In this document: piece by piece, positions 39,088 to 47,184 of the stretch
Layout of the letters: every line of letters begins with the position of its first letter
How positions within the stretch are numbered: position 1 is the first letter of the stretch
Assembly (NCBI GenBank): GCA_026417035.1
Contig: JAOAEA010000027.1
Coordinates: 1-50,055 of the forward strand
Reading direction: 5' to 3'
DNA length: 50,055 bases
DNA from: Burkholderiales bacterium
GTDB lineage: Bacteria > Pseudomonadota > Gammaproteobacteria > Burkholderiales > SG8-39
Notes under the pieces: generated by a model
What the model was told of the DNA's origin: nothing
The model's input: the letters and a program-made list of their open reading frames with translations, nothing else
Databases searched by the model: none
Position numbers and translations under genes: made by a program

Positions 39088-39330
39088 ATGTGCCTCGCCA
39101 TTCCCGCCCTCGTCGTCGAGCGCCTCGCCGGCGACGACGGTCTCATCGACCTCGGCGGCGTGCGCAAGCGCGTCTCGCTCGCGCTCGTCCCCGAAGCGGT
39201 CCCGGGCGACTACGTCATCGTCCACGTCGGCTATGCGATCAGCCGGCTCGATCCCGGCGAGGCGGAGCGCACGCTCGCCCTGTTCGCCGAGACCGGGATC
39301 GCGGGCGACGCGGCGGGAGCGGCGGCATGA
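39088..39330 (+). CDS. hypC: Hydrogenase assembly chaperone HypC
   Basis: 80 residues starting MCLAIPALVVERLAGDDGLI with the essential Cys2, followed by VPGDYVIVHVGYAISRLDPG, the family signature. HypC forms a complex with HypD on which the Fe(CN)2CO unit is built and then moved to the large subunit. It starts seven bases after hypF and its stop overlaps the hypD start (ATGA), indicating translational coupling to its partner. Confidence 0.96.
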   Translation: MCLAIPALVVERLAGDDGLIDLGGVRKRVSLALVPEAVPGDYVIVHVGYAISRLDPGEAERTLALFAETGIAGDAAGAAA

Positions 39331-40553
39331 GGTACGTGGACGAGTTCCGCGACGGCGGGCTCGCGCGGCGCATCGCCGAGCGGCTCGCGCTCGCGGTCGA
39401 GCCGGGGCGCCGCTACAACTTCATGGAGTTCTGCGGCGGCCACACGCACGCGATCAGCCGCTATGGCGTCACCGACCTCCTGCCGCCCGAGGTGAACATG
39501 GTCCACGGACCCGGCTGCCCCGTGTGCGTGCTGCCGATCGGGCGCATCGACAACGCGATCGAGATCGCGAGCCGGCCGGAGGTGATCCTCTGCACCTATG
39601 CCGACACGATGCGCGTGCCGGCCTCCGGCGGACTCTCGCTGATGAGAGCCAAGGCGCGCGGCGCCGACATCCGCATGGTGTACTCGGCGGCCGACGCGCT
39701 GCGCATCGCGCGCGACAATCCTGCGCGCGAGGTCGTGTTCTTCGCGATCGGCTTCGAGACCACCACGCCGCCGACGGCGCTCGCGCTGCTCGAGGCCGTG
39801 CGCGAAGGGCTCCCCAACTTCTTCGTGTTCTGCAACCACGTGCTGACGCCGGCCGCCATCGCGAACATCCTGGAATCGCCGCAGGTGCGCGCCATCGGCA
39901 CGGTGCCGCTCGACGGCTTCGTCGGGCCGGCGCACGTTTCGTGCGTGATCGGCAGCCGCCCCTACGAGTACTTCGCCGAGGAGTACCGCAAGCCGGTCGT
40001 CATCGCCGGGTTCGAGCCGCTCGACGTCATGCAGGCGGTGCTGATGCTGGTGCGGCAGGTGAACGAGGGCCGCGCCGAGGTGGAGAACGAGTTCACGCGC
40101 GCGGTCACGCCCGAGGGCAACGCGCGCGCGAAGGCGCTGGTGGCCGAGGTGTTCGAGCTGCGCCGGTCGTTCGAGTGGCGCGGGCTCGGCGAGGTGCCCT
40201 ACAGCGCGCTGGCGATCAAGCCGATGTACGCCGCCTTCGACGCCGAGCGCCGCTACGGCATCGCCTACCGCTCGGTGCCGGACAACAAGGCCTGCGAGTG
40301 CGGCGCGATCCTGCGCGGCGCGAAGCGGCCGCAGGACTGCAGGGCCTTCGGCACCGTCTGCACGCCCGAGAACCCGATCGGCTCGTGCATGGTGTCCTCC
40401 GAGGGAGCGTGCGCGGCGCATTACACGTACGGGCGGTTCCGCGACGCGCCGCAAGCGAACCGCAGAGGTGCAGAGGGCGCGAAGGAGCGCGCAAGCCCTG
40501 CCGGGGGGGAGAGCATCCCGCCCGCGCACCGGAAACCCACCGAGGTGGCGTGA
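39327..40553 (+). CDS. hypD: Hydrogenase formation protein HypD
   Basis: 408 residues. Active-site cysteines lie in NFMEFCGGHTHAISRYGVTD and VHGPGCPVCVLPIGRIDNAI. The 4Fe-4S ligands are in ACECGAILRG, DCRAFGTVCTPENPIGSCMV and SEGACAAHYTYGRF. HypD holds the iron while CN and CO are attached. The family usually ends shortly after the last cysteine block. Here about 35 further residues (from RDAPQANRRGAEGAKERASP) are read from an intergenic inverted repeat, so the tail is probably an accident of the repeat rather than a functional domain. Confidence 0.95.
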   Translation: MRYVDEFRDGGLARRIAERLALAVEPGRRYNFMEFCGGHTHAISRYGVTDLLPPEVNMVHGPGCPVCVLPIGRIDNAIEIASRPEVILCTYADTMRVPASGGLSLMRAKARGADIRMVYSAADALRIARDNPAREVVFFAIGFETTTPPTALALLEAVREGLPNFFVFCNHVLTPAAIANILESPQVRAIGTVPLDGFVGPAHVSCVIGSRPYEYFAEEYRKPVVIAGFEPLDVMQAVLMLVRQVNEGRAEVENEFTRAVTPEGNARAKALVAEVFELRRSFEWRGLGEVPYSALAIKPMYAAFDAERRYGIAYRSVPDNKACECGAILRGAKRPQDCRAFGTVCTPENPIGSCMVSSEGACAAHYTYGRFRDAPQANRRGAEGAKERASPAGGESIPPAHRKPTEVA

Positions 40554-40604
40554 TGCGGGCGGGCGCAGTGACGACGCGACCCTTTCGCGGACCTTCGCGC
40601 CCTC
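40472..40604. repeat. Inverted repeat at the hypD-hypE junction
   Basis: GAGGGCGCGAAGG (40472-40484) is the exact reverse complement of CCTTCGCGCCCTC (40592-40604). Similarity continues outward on both sides (AACCGCAGAGG-type words on the left, TTCGCGGTGG on the right). This is like the GCAGAGG/GCGAAGG word repeats seen in intergenic regions of many proteobacteria. The left arm lies inside the hypD reading frame. Confidence 0.75.
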
Positions 40605-40628
40605 GGCGCGTTCGCGGTGGCCCCTGAG

Positions 40629-41690
40629 ATGAGCGCTGCAAAGAGAGACTACATCCGCCCGGTCGACTTCCGCAGCGGCCGCGTGGACATGACGCACGGC
40701 GGCGGCGGCCGGGCGATGGCGCAGCTCATCGAGGAGCTCTTCCTCGCCGCGTTCGACAACGAATGGCTGCGCCCGATGAACGACCAGGCGGTGTTCGCCC
40801 TGCCGCGCGGTGCGGACGGTGGCCGCATGGTCATGGCGACGGACAGCCATGTCGTCTCGCCGCTCTTCTTCCCGGGCGGCGACATCGGCTCGCTCTCGGT
40901 GCACGGCACCGTGAACGACGTCGCGATGTCCGGGGCGCGCCCGCTCTACCTGGCGGCGAGCTTCATCCTCGAGGAGGGCTTCCCGCTCGCCGACCTCAAG
41001 CGCATCGTCGAGTCGATGGCGCGCGCCTCGCGCGAGGCGGGCGTGCCGGTGGTCACCGGCGACACCAAGGTCGTGGAGCAGGGGAGCGGCGACGGCGTTT
41101 TCATCACGACCACCGGCGTCGGCGTGGTGCCCGACGGCGTCGAGATCTCCGGCGACCGGGCGCGCCCCGGCGACCAGGTCCTGGTGTCGGGCACGATGGG
41201 CGACCACGGGGTCGCCATCATGTCCTTCCGCGAGAACCTCGAGTTCGAGACGAGCGTCCGCTCCGACACGGCCGCGCTGCACCGGCTCGTCGCGGCGATG
41301 CTCGCGGCCGTGCCCGGCATCCACTGCCTACGCGACCCCACCCGCGGCGGGCTCGCCGCCACGCTGAACGAGCTCGCGCGCCAGTCGGGCGTGGGGATCC
41401 GCATCGAGGAGCGCGCCGTGCCGGTGCGCCCCGAAGTCAGTGCGGCGTGCGAGTTCCTCGGCCTCGACCCGCTCTACGTGGCGAACGAGGGCAAGCTCGT
41501 CGCCGTGTGCGCGCCGGAGGACGCCGGGCGGCTGCTCGCGGCGATGCGCGCGCATCCCCTCGGGCGCGACGCCGCGATCGTCGGCGAGGTCGTCGCCGAT
41601 CCCCATTGCTTCGTGCAGATGGAGACCGCTTTCGGCGGCGCGCGCGTCGTGGATTGGCTCTCCGGCGAGCAGCTGCCGCGGATCTGCTGA
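40629..41690 (+). CDS. hypE: Hydrogenase expression/formation protein HypE
   Basis: 353 residues of the PurM-like fold. MTHGGGGRAMAQLIEELFLA is the ATP-binding glycine-rich start, and MATDSHVVSPLFFPGGDIGS, VHGTVNDVAMSGARPLYLAA and CLRDPTRGGLAATLNELARQ are family blocks. The end PRIC carries the terminal Cys that receives the carbamoyl group from HypF and is dehydrated to thiocyanate. An alternative GTG start at 40617 would add four residues. No strong ribosome binding site is visible, because the right arm of the inverted repeat lies directly upstream. Confidence 0.96.
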   Translation: MSAAKRDYIRPVDFRSGRVDMTHGGGGRAMAQLIEELFLAAFDNEWLRPMNDQAVFALPRGADGGRMVMATDSHVVSPLFFPGGDIGSLSVHGTVNDVAMSGARPLYLAASFILEEGFPLADLKRIVESMARASREAGVPVVTGDTKVVEQGSGDGVFITTTGVGVVPDGVEISGDRARPGDQVLVSGTMGDHGVAIMSFRENLEFETSVRSDTAALHRLVAAMLAAVPGIHCLRDPTRGGLAATLNELARQSGVGIRIEERAVPVRPEVSAACEFLGLDPLYVANEGKLVAVCAPEDAGRLLAAMRAHPLGRDAAIVGEVVADPHCFVQMETAFGGARVVDWLSGEQLPRIC

Positions 41691-41694
41691 CCAT

Positions 41695-42010
41695 GGAACC
41701 GCGAAAGCGCGAAGGACCGAAGAGCCCGCAAGGAGAAGCACGATGCGGCGCGCCGCCGGCGTCGGGCTGGCGCGGTCGTTCGGTGCGGCCCGAAGGGCGA
41801 GGACGCGTCGAGGGGCTCACCCGCGGGATCCTGGCGGGAGCCGCGCACGACGGCCGAGGCATGCCGACGCGGAGGGCGCGCCGCGTCCCGATGGTCCCGG
41901 CCGGGCCCGCAGTCGGCGTGGCCCGCGAGGCGTGGCGGCGGGTCGGATGCGGTCCGTCGCCCGCACGGTCCGTTCGCGTGCCTGGGCGTCCTTGGTGCTT
42001 CTGCAGTTCC
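41695..42010. repeat. Imperfect inverted-repeat element in the 336-base hypE-hypX gap
   Basis: The left end (from 41695, GGAACCGCGAAAGCGCGAAG) and the right end (up to 42010, read on the other strand as GGAACTGCAGAAGCACCAAG) are imperfect reverse complements over about 40 bases. The interior of about 230 bases is open in one frame but encodes nothing recognisable, and I see no ribosome binding site, so I call no gene here. The arms resemble the repeat at the hypD-hypE junction. Confidence 0.65.
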
Positions 42011-42026
42011 GCATAGCTTCGGCACG

Positions 42027-43769
42027 ATGAAGATCCTCTTCCTCACCCACGCCTTCAACAGCCTCACGCAGCGGCTCTTCGTCGAGCTCGCCGCGCGCGG
42101 GCACGAGGTCACCGTCGAATTGGACGTCAACGACGCGGTGAGCGAGGAGGCCGTGCGCCTCGCCCGGCCCGACGTGGTGATCGCGCCGTTCCTGAAGCGC
42201 GCGATCCCGGCATCGATCTGGTCGCGCGTGCGCACGCTCGTCGTGCATCCGGGGATCGTCGGCGACCGCGGTCCCGCGGCGCTCGATTGGGCGATCCAGG
42301 AGGGCGAGCGCGAGTGGGGCGTGACGGTGCTCGAAGCGACCGGCGAGATGGACGCGGGCCCCGTCTGGGCGTCGCACGAATTCCCGATGCGGGAAGCGGC
42401 GAAGGGCAGCCTCTACCGGGCGGAGGTCACGGAGGCGGCGGTGCGCGGCGTCCTCGAGGCGCTCGAGAAGGTGCGCGATCCCGCGTTCCGCCCTGAGCCG
42501 CTCGATTACGCGCGTCCCGGGGTGCGCGGCCGGCTGCGGCCGCCGATGCGCCAGGCCGACCGCGCGATCGACTGGGCGCGCGACGACGCCGCCACGGTGC
42601 TCGCGAAAATCCGCGCCGCCGACGGCTTCCCGGGCGTGCTCGACAGCCTCTGCGGCGAGCCGGTGTACCTCTACGACGCCCACCCCGAGGACACGCTGCG
42701 CGGCGGCGAGCCGGGCGCGGTCATCGCGAAGCGCGGCGGCGCGATCCTGCGCGCGACCGCCGACGGCCCGGTGTGGATCGGCCATCTCAAGCGCCAGGCC
42801 GAAGGGCCGCAGCTCAAGCTCCCTGCGGCCATGGTGCTCGGCGAACGGCTCGAAGGCGTGCCGGAGGCGGAGCTCGCGATCGACGCGCGGCCGGCGGGCC
42901 GCACGTTCCGCGATCTCTGGTACGAGGAGGCAGGGGCCGTCGGGTACCTCCACTTCGCCTTCTACAACGGCGCGATGAGCACTGGCCAGTGCCAGCGGCT
43001 CGCCGAGGCGATCCGGTTCGCCAAATCGCGCCCGACGCGGGTGCTCGCGCTCCTCGGCGGGCCCGACTACTGGTCGAATGGCATCCACCTCAACGTCATC
43101 GAGGCCTCGCCGCACCCGGCCGACGAGTCGTGGGCGAACATCAACGCCATCGACGACGTCGCGCTCGAGATCCTCACCGCGGACCGCCAGCTCACGGTGG
43201 CGGCGATGCAGGGCAACGCCGGCGCGGGCGGCGTGTTCCTCGCCCTCGCCGCGGACCGCGTGCTCGCCCGGCGCGGAGTGATCCTGAACCCGCACTACAA
43301 GGGCATGGGCAACCTGTACGGCTCGGAATACTGGACTTACCTCCTGCCGCGGCGCGTCGGCGCGGACCGCGCCCGGGCGATCACCGAGGACCGACTGCCC
43401 ATCGACGCGCCGCGCGCGGCGGAGCTCGGGCTCATCGACGCCTGCGGGCCCGCGGCGGCGGAAGCGTTCGGAGCCTGGGTGCGCGCCGAGGCCGAGGCGC
43501 TCGCGGCGCGGCCGGACTTCGCGGGGCAGCTCGCGGCGAAGGCGGCGCGGCGCGCCGCCGACGAGGCCGCGAAGCCGCTGGCGGAATACCGCGCCGAGGA
43601 GCTCGAGCGCATGAAGCTCAACTTCTACGGCTTCGACCCGAGCTACCACGTCGCGCGCTACCACTTCGTGTTCAAGGTGCCGAAGTCGCGCACGCCGCTC
43701 TATCTCGCGCGCCATCGCGCGGCGCGGCCGGTGGAACGCGCGCGCGCGCCGGAGGGGGTGGCGGCATGA
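42027..43769 (+). CDS. hypX: HypX, CO-forming hydrogenase maturation protein
   Basis: 580 residues. The first half is formyltransferase-like: MKILFLTHAFNSLTQRLFVE, VVHPGIVGDRGPAALDWAIQ and VLEATGEMDAGPVWAS. The second half is an enoyl-CoA hydratase-like domain: VGYLHFAFYNGAMSTGQCQR, VLALLGGPDYWSNGIHLNVI, AAMQGNAGAGGVFLALAADR and GVILNPHYKGMGNLYGSEYW. HypX takes formyl from N10-formyl-tetrahydrofolate and releases CO for the active-site iron, and is needed mainly under aerobic conditions. This agrees with the O2-tolerant small subunit. Its stop overlaps the hoxA start (ATGA). Confidence 0.95.
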   Translation: MKILFLTHAFNSLTQRLFVELAARGHEVTVELDVNDAVSEEAVRLARPDVVIAPFLKRAIPASIWSRVRTLVVHPGIVGDRGPAALDWAIQEGEREWGVTVLEATGEMDAGPVWASHEFPMREAAKGSLYRAEVTEAAVRGVLEALEKVRDPAFRPEPLDYARPGVRGRLRPPMRQADRAIDWARDDAATVLAKIRAADGFPGVLDSLCGEPVYLYDAHPEDTLRGGEPGAVIAKRGGAILRATADGPVWIGHLKRQAEGPQLKLPAAMVLGERLEGVPEAELAIDARPAGRTFRDLWYEEAGAVGYLHFAFYNGAMSTGQCQRLAEAIRFAKSRPTRVLALLGGPDYWSNGIHLNVIEASPHPADESWANINAIDDVALEILTADRQLTVAAMQGNAGAGGVFLALAADRVLARRGVILNPHYKGMGNLYGSEYWTYLLPRRVGADRARAITEDRLPIDAPRAAELGLIDACGPAAAEAFGAWVRAEAEALAARPDFAGQLAAKAARRAADEAAKPLAEYRAEELERMKLNFYGFDPSYHVARYHFVFKVPKSRTPLYLARHRAARPVERARAPEGVAA

Positions 43770-45229
43770 CGGCCCCGCCCGTCGTGCTCGTCGTCGACGA
43801 CGAGGTGCGCTCCCAGGAGGCGATCGCCCGGGCGCTCGCCGACGAGGCGCGCGTGCTCACGGTGTCGTCGGCCGCGGAGGCGCGGGGCGTGATGGAGCGC
43901 GAACCGGTGGACGTGATCCTGTGCGACCAGCGGATGCCGGAGATGACCGGCGTGGAGTTCCTGCGCCTCGCGCGCGAGCACTGGCCGGACGCGGTGCGCA
44001 TCATCGTCTCCGCCTACGCCGACGCCGACGACATCATCGCCGGCGTGAACGAGGCCGGCATCCACCAGTACGTCGTGAAGCCCTGGCACCCCGAGGCGCT
44101 CGCCCTCACCGTGCGCGGCGCCGCGGAGCTCGCGCGGCTCGCGCGGGACAACCGCCTCCTCGACGCCGAGCTGCGCGCGGCGGCGCCGCTCGTGCGCGCG
44201 CGCGTCGACGCCAAGCGCGCGGCGGTGCGCAAGGCGTTCACGTTCGAGCGCATCGCGCGCGCGCCGGGAAGCCCCCTCAACGCGCTGGTCGCGACCGCCG
44301 AGCGCATCGCCGCCTACGACATCCCGATCCTGATCACCGGCGAGTCGGGTACGGGCAAGGAGCTCGTCGCCCGCGCGATCCACTATGCGAGCCCGCGCGG
44401 CAACGGGCCGTTCGTCGTCGAGAACTGCGCCGCGCTGCCCGATCCGCTGCTCGAGAGCGAGCTCTTCGGCGCGAAGCGCGGCGCCTACACCGGCGCCTAC
44501 GAGGACCGCACCGGCCTCTTCGCGCAGGCCGACGGGGGCACGATCTTCCTCGACGAGGTCGGTGAGACCTCGCCCGCCTTCCAGGTGAAGCTGCTGCGCG
44601 CGCTGCAGGAGGGCGAGATCCGTCCGGTCGGCGCGAGCCGTCCGGTCACGGTGAACGTGCGCGTGATCGCCGCGACCAACCGCGACCTCGAGGCCGACGT
44701 GCGCGCCGGGCGCTTCCGCGAGGACCTCTACTACCGCCTGTGCGGCATGGCGCTGCACGTGCCGCCCCTGCGCGAGCGGCCGATGGACATCCCGCTGATC
44801 GCGGCACGGCTGCTCGACGAGGCGCGCGCGGCGCTCGGCAAGCCGGTGGCGGGGTTCGCGCCGGCGACGCTCGCGGCGCTCTCGGCCTACGCCTGGCCCG
44901 GGAACGTGCGCGAGCTCGCGAACGAGATCTACCGCATGGTCGCGCTCGCGGATGCCGCGGCACTCGGGCCGGAAACGCTCTCGCCGCGCATCCGTGGCGG
45001 CGCGCCCGTCGCGCCGGCGGCCGGCGACGGCAGCCTGCGCTCGCGGATCGAGTCGCTCGAGGCCGAGGCGCTGCGCGAAGCGCTCGCGCGCCACGGCGGC
45101 AACAAGACGAAGGCGGCGGCGGAGCTCGGGCTCTCGCGCGTCGGCCTGCGCGCCAAGCTCGCGCGCTACGGGCTCGGCCGCGAGGACCGCCGCAAGGCGC
45201 GAAAATCGCGGCTGGTCGCGGTGAAGTAG
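43766..45229 (+). CDS. hoxA: Sigma-54-dependent response regulator HoxA/HupR
   Basis: 487 residues in NtrC order. The receiver domain (1-125) has Asp11-Asp12, phospho-acceptor Asp54 in VILCDQRMPEMTG and Lys in YVVKPWHPEA. The AAA+ domain has Walker A GESGTGKELVARAIH, the sigma-54 contact motif GAYTGA, GGTIFLDEVGETSP (Walker B) and PVTVNVRVIAATNRDL. The Fis-like helix-turn-helix is at the end (HGGNKTKAAAELGLSRVGLR). HoxA/HupR activates hydrogenase operons in its unphosphorylated form, and its kinase shuts it off when H2 is absent. It probably drives the promoter upstream of hoxK. It is translationally coupled to hypX. Confidence 0.95.
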   Translation: MTAPPVVLVVDDEVRSQEAIARALADEARVLTVSSAAEARGVMEREPVDVILCDQRMPEMTGVEFLRLAREHWPDAVRIIVSAYADADDIIAGVNEAGIHQYVVKPWHPEALALTVRGAAELARLARDNRLLDAELRAAAPLVRARVDAKRAAVRKAFTFERIARAPGSPLNALVATAERIAAYDIPILITGESGTGKELVARAIHYASPRGNGPFVVENCAALPDPLLESELFGAKRGAYTGAYEDRTGLFAQADGGTIFLDEVGETSPAFQVKLLRALQEGEIRPVGASRPVTVNVRVIAATNRDLEADVRAGRFREDLYYRLCGMALHVPPLRERPMDIPLIAARLLDEARAALGKPVAGFAPATLAALSAYAWPGNVRELANEIYRMVALADAAALGPETLSPRIRGGAPVAPAAGDGSLRSRIESLEAEALREALARHGGNKTKAAAELGLSRVGLRAKLARYGLGREDRRKARKSRLVAVK

Positions 45230-45241
45230 GGAGGAGAGGCC

Positions 45242-45688
45242 ATGGAGCGTTTCACGATCTCGCTGGAGGGGCGGCTCGCCAAGGAGTTCGACGCGCACAT
45301 CCGCAGCAAGGGCTACCGCAACCGCTCGGAGGCGGTGCGCGACATGCTGCGCAGCCGGATCGAGGGCGAGCGCCTGATGCGTGACGAGGCGCCGCACTGC
45401 GTCGGCTGCCTCTCCTACGTCTACAACCACCACGAGCGCGACCTCGCGGAGCGGCTCACGGAGATCCAGCACCGCCACCACGACCTCGTCGTCGCCGCGA
45501 CGCATGCGCACCTGGACCACGAGAACTGCATCGAGAGCGTGATCGTGCGCGGCGCGACCCGGGACGTGCGCGCCCTCGCCGACGCGGTGATGGCCGAGCG
45601 CGGCGTGCGCCACGGCAACCTCAACCTGGTGCCGGTCGACGTCCAGGCCGGGCGGCACGTGCACGTGCACGCGAGGCCGAAGTCGTGA
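45242..45688 (+). CDS. nikR: Nickel-responsive regulator NikR
   Basis: 148 residues. The ribbon-helix-helix DNA-binding start is MERFTISLEGRLAKEFDAHI with GYRNRSEAVRDMLRSRI. The ACT-like nickel domain has HRHHDLVVAATHAHLDHENC, giving the His, His, His and Cys ligands. The tail ends [12 protein letters not shown], with extra His. NikR represses nickel uptake genes when nickel is plentiful; the downstream permease and TonB receptor genes are natural targets, although I found no clear GTATGA-type operator before hoxN. It is unusual in lying between hoxA and hoxJ, with GGGAGGAGAGGCC before its ATG and a GTGA overlap with hoxJ. Confidence 0.95.
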   Translation: MERFTISLEGRLAKEFDAHIRSKGYRNRSEAVRDMLRSRIEGERLMRDEAPHCVGCLSYVYNHHERDLAERLTEIQHRHHDLVVAATHAHLDHENCIESVIVRGATRDVRALADAVMAERGVRHGNLNLVPVDVQAGRHVHVHARPKS

Positions 45689-47095
45689 GCCCGGGGAAGC
45701 CCGTCCCGCCGCGCCGGCGGGCGCGGCTCTCGCGCCGCGGCCTGCTCACGAAACAGCGGATGGCGGCGCTCGCCGCGGGCGGGCCGCAGGGGGAGGCGGT
45801 GTGGGCGGAGCTCGTGCGCAACATGGACGAGGCCTACGCCGAGCTCGCGCAGTACGAGGAGGCGCTGGAAGCGGCCAACGCCGAGCTCGCCGGCTCGCGC
45901 GAGTTCACGCTCTCGGTGCTCGCCGCGATGTCCGACGTGGTGGCGGTGTGCGACCGCGACGGCCGCATCGAGGAGGCGAACCGCGCGCTCGAGCACCTGC
46001 TCGGGCGCAGGACGAAGGACCTCGCGGGGACGCCGCTCCTCGAGCTCTTCGCCGACGACGAATCGCGCCGCCGCGGGCGCTGCCTGGTGGCGAAGGGCCG
46101 CCCCGGGATCGTCCAGGACTGCGAGGTGGCGCTGCGCGCGCGATGGCACGGCGGTGCCGGTGACGCTCAACTGCACGCCGCGCTACGACCGGACCGGCCG
46201 CGTGGCCGGGCTGGTGGTGGTCGGGCGGCCGGTCGGGGAGCTCCGGCGCGCCTACGGGGAGCTGGCGGCCGCGCACGAGGAGCTGAAGCGCGCGCAGGCG
46301 CAGCTCGTGCAGTCCGAGAAGCTCGCTTCGCTCGGGCGCCTCGTGGCCGGCGTCGCCCACGAGCTCAACAACCCGATCAGCTTCGTCCTCGGCAACATCC
46401 ACGTCCTGGGCAAGTACCTTGCGCGCGTGCGGCGCTATCTCGACGCGGTGCACGCCGGCGCGGGCGCGGCGGACCTCGCGGCGCTGCGCGAGGCGCTCGC
46501 GATCGACCGGGCGCTCGCGGACCTCGATTCGCTCCTCGCGGGCACCGTGGAGGGAGGCGAGCGCACGCGCGCGATCGTCGAGGGGCTGAAGCGCTTCGCC
46601 GCCCCGGACCGCGAGCCGGAAGGGGAAGTGGATCTCGGCGAGCTGCTGCAGCGCGCCGCGCACTGGGTCGCGCGCGGGACCGGCACCCGGATGCGCGTCG
46701 CGTTCGACCTCGCCGGGGAGCTGCGCGCCTGGGGCTCGGCGAGCGCCCTGCAGCAGGTGGCGGTGAACATCCTCGCCAACGCCGCCGACGCGACGGCCGG
46801 GGTTCCGGCGCCGCGGCTCGACGTCACCGGACGCGTCGCGCGCGGCCTGGCGCGCATCACGTTCCACGACAACGGCCCGGGCATCGCGCCCGAGCATCTC
46901 GCGCGCATCTTCGACCCGTTCTTCACCACCAAGCCGCCCGGAAAGGGCACCGGGCTCGGGCTTTCGATCAGCTACGGGATCGTCGAGCGCCACGGCGGGC
47001 GGCTCGAGGCGGCCAACCACCCCGAGGGCGGGGCCGTCTTCACCCTGATCCTGCCGACGGCCGCCGCCCGCAGCCGGCGGTCCGCGGCCGCCTGA
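45685..47095 (+). CDS. hoxJ: Sensor histidine kinase HoxJ/HupT, interrupted by a frameshift near 46140
   Basis: The repaired reading is about 469 residues. Part one has a helical start ([20 protein letters not shown]) and a PAS domain ([40 protein letters not shown]). Part two, in the next frame from about 46150, has the rest of the PAS domain, [20 protein letters not shown] with [11 protein letters not shown] (the phosphorylated His), and the ATPase domain ([50 protein letters not shown]). The break lies in an alternating CG run (CTGCGCGCGCGATGG) and equals one extra or two missing bases. HoxJ normally inactivates HoxA by phosphorylation without H2. It starts with GTG overlapping the nikR stop. 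Confidence 0.88.
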
Positions 47096-47184
47096 GGCTT
47101 GACCCCGAGCAGGCGCGTGTGTAGCCTCCGATGTGAAAATCCGGCGCGATTTCCTAACCCGAGCCCCGCTGCGCGAGCCGCCCG

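Noticed and set aside
41697-42020. Open frame in the hypE-hypX gap that could encode a protein of about 100 residues
   Set aside because: It has no ribosome binding site, an Arg/Pro/Gly-rich low-complexity product, and both ends lie in the arms of an inverted repeat.
47096-47184. NikR operator before hoxN
   Set aside because: I looked for GTATGA-N16-TCATAC-like dyads and found none convincing by eye. Control by NikR remains an inference from gene order.
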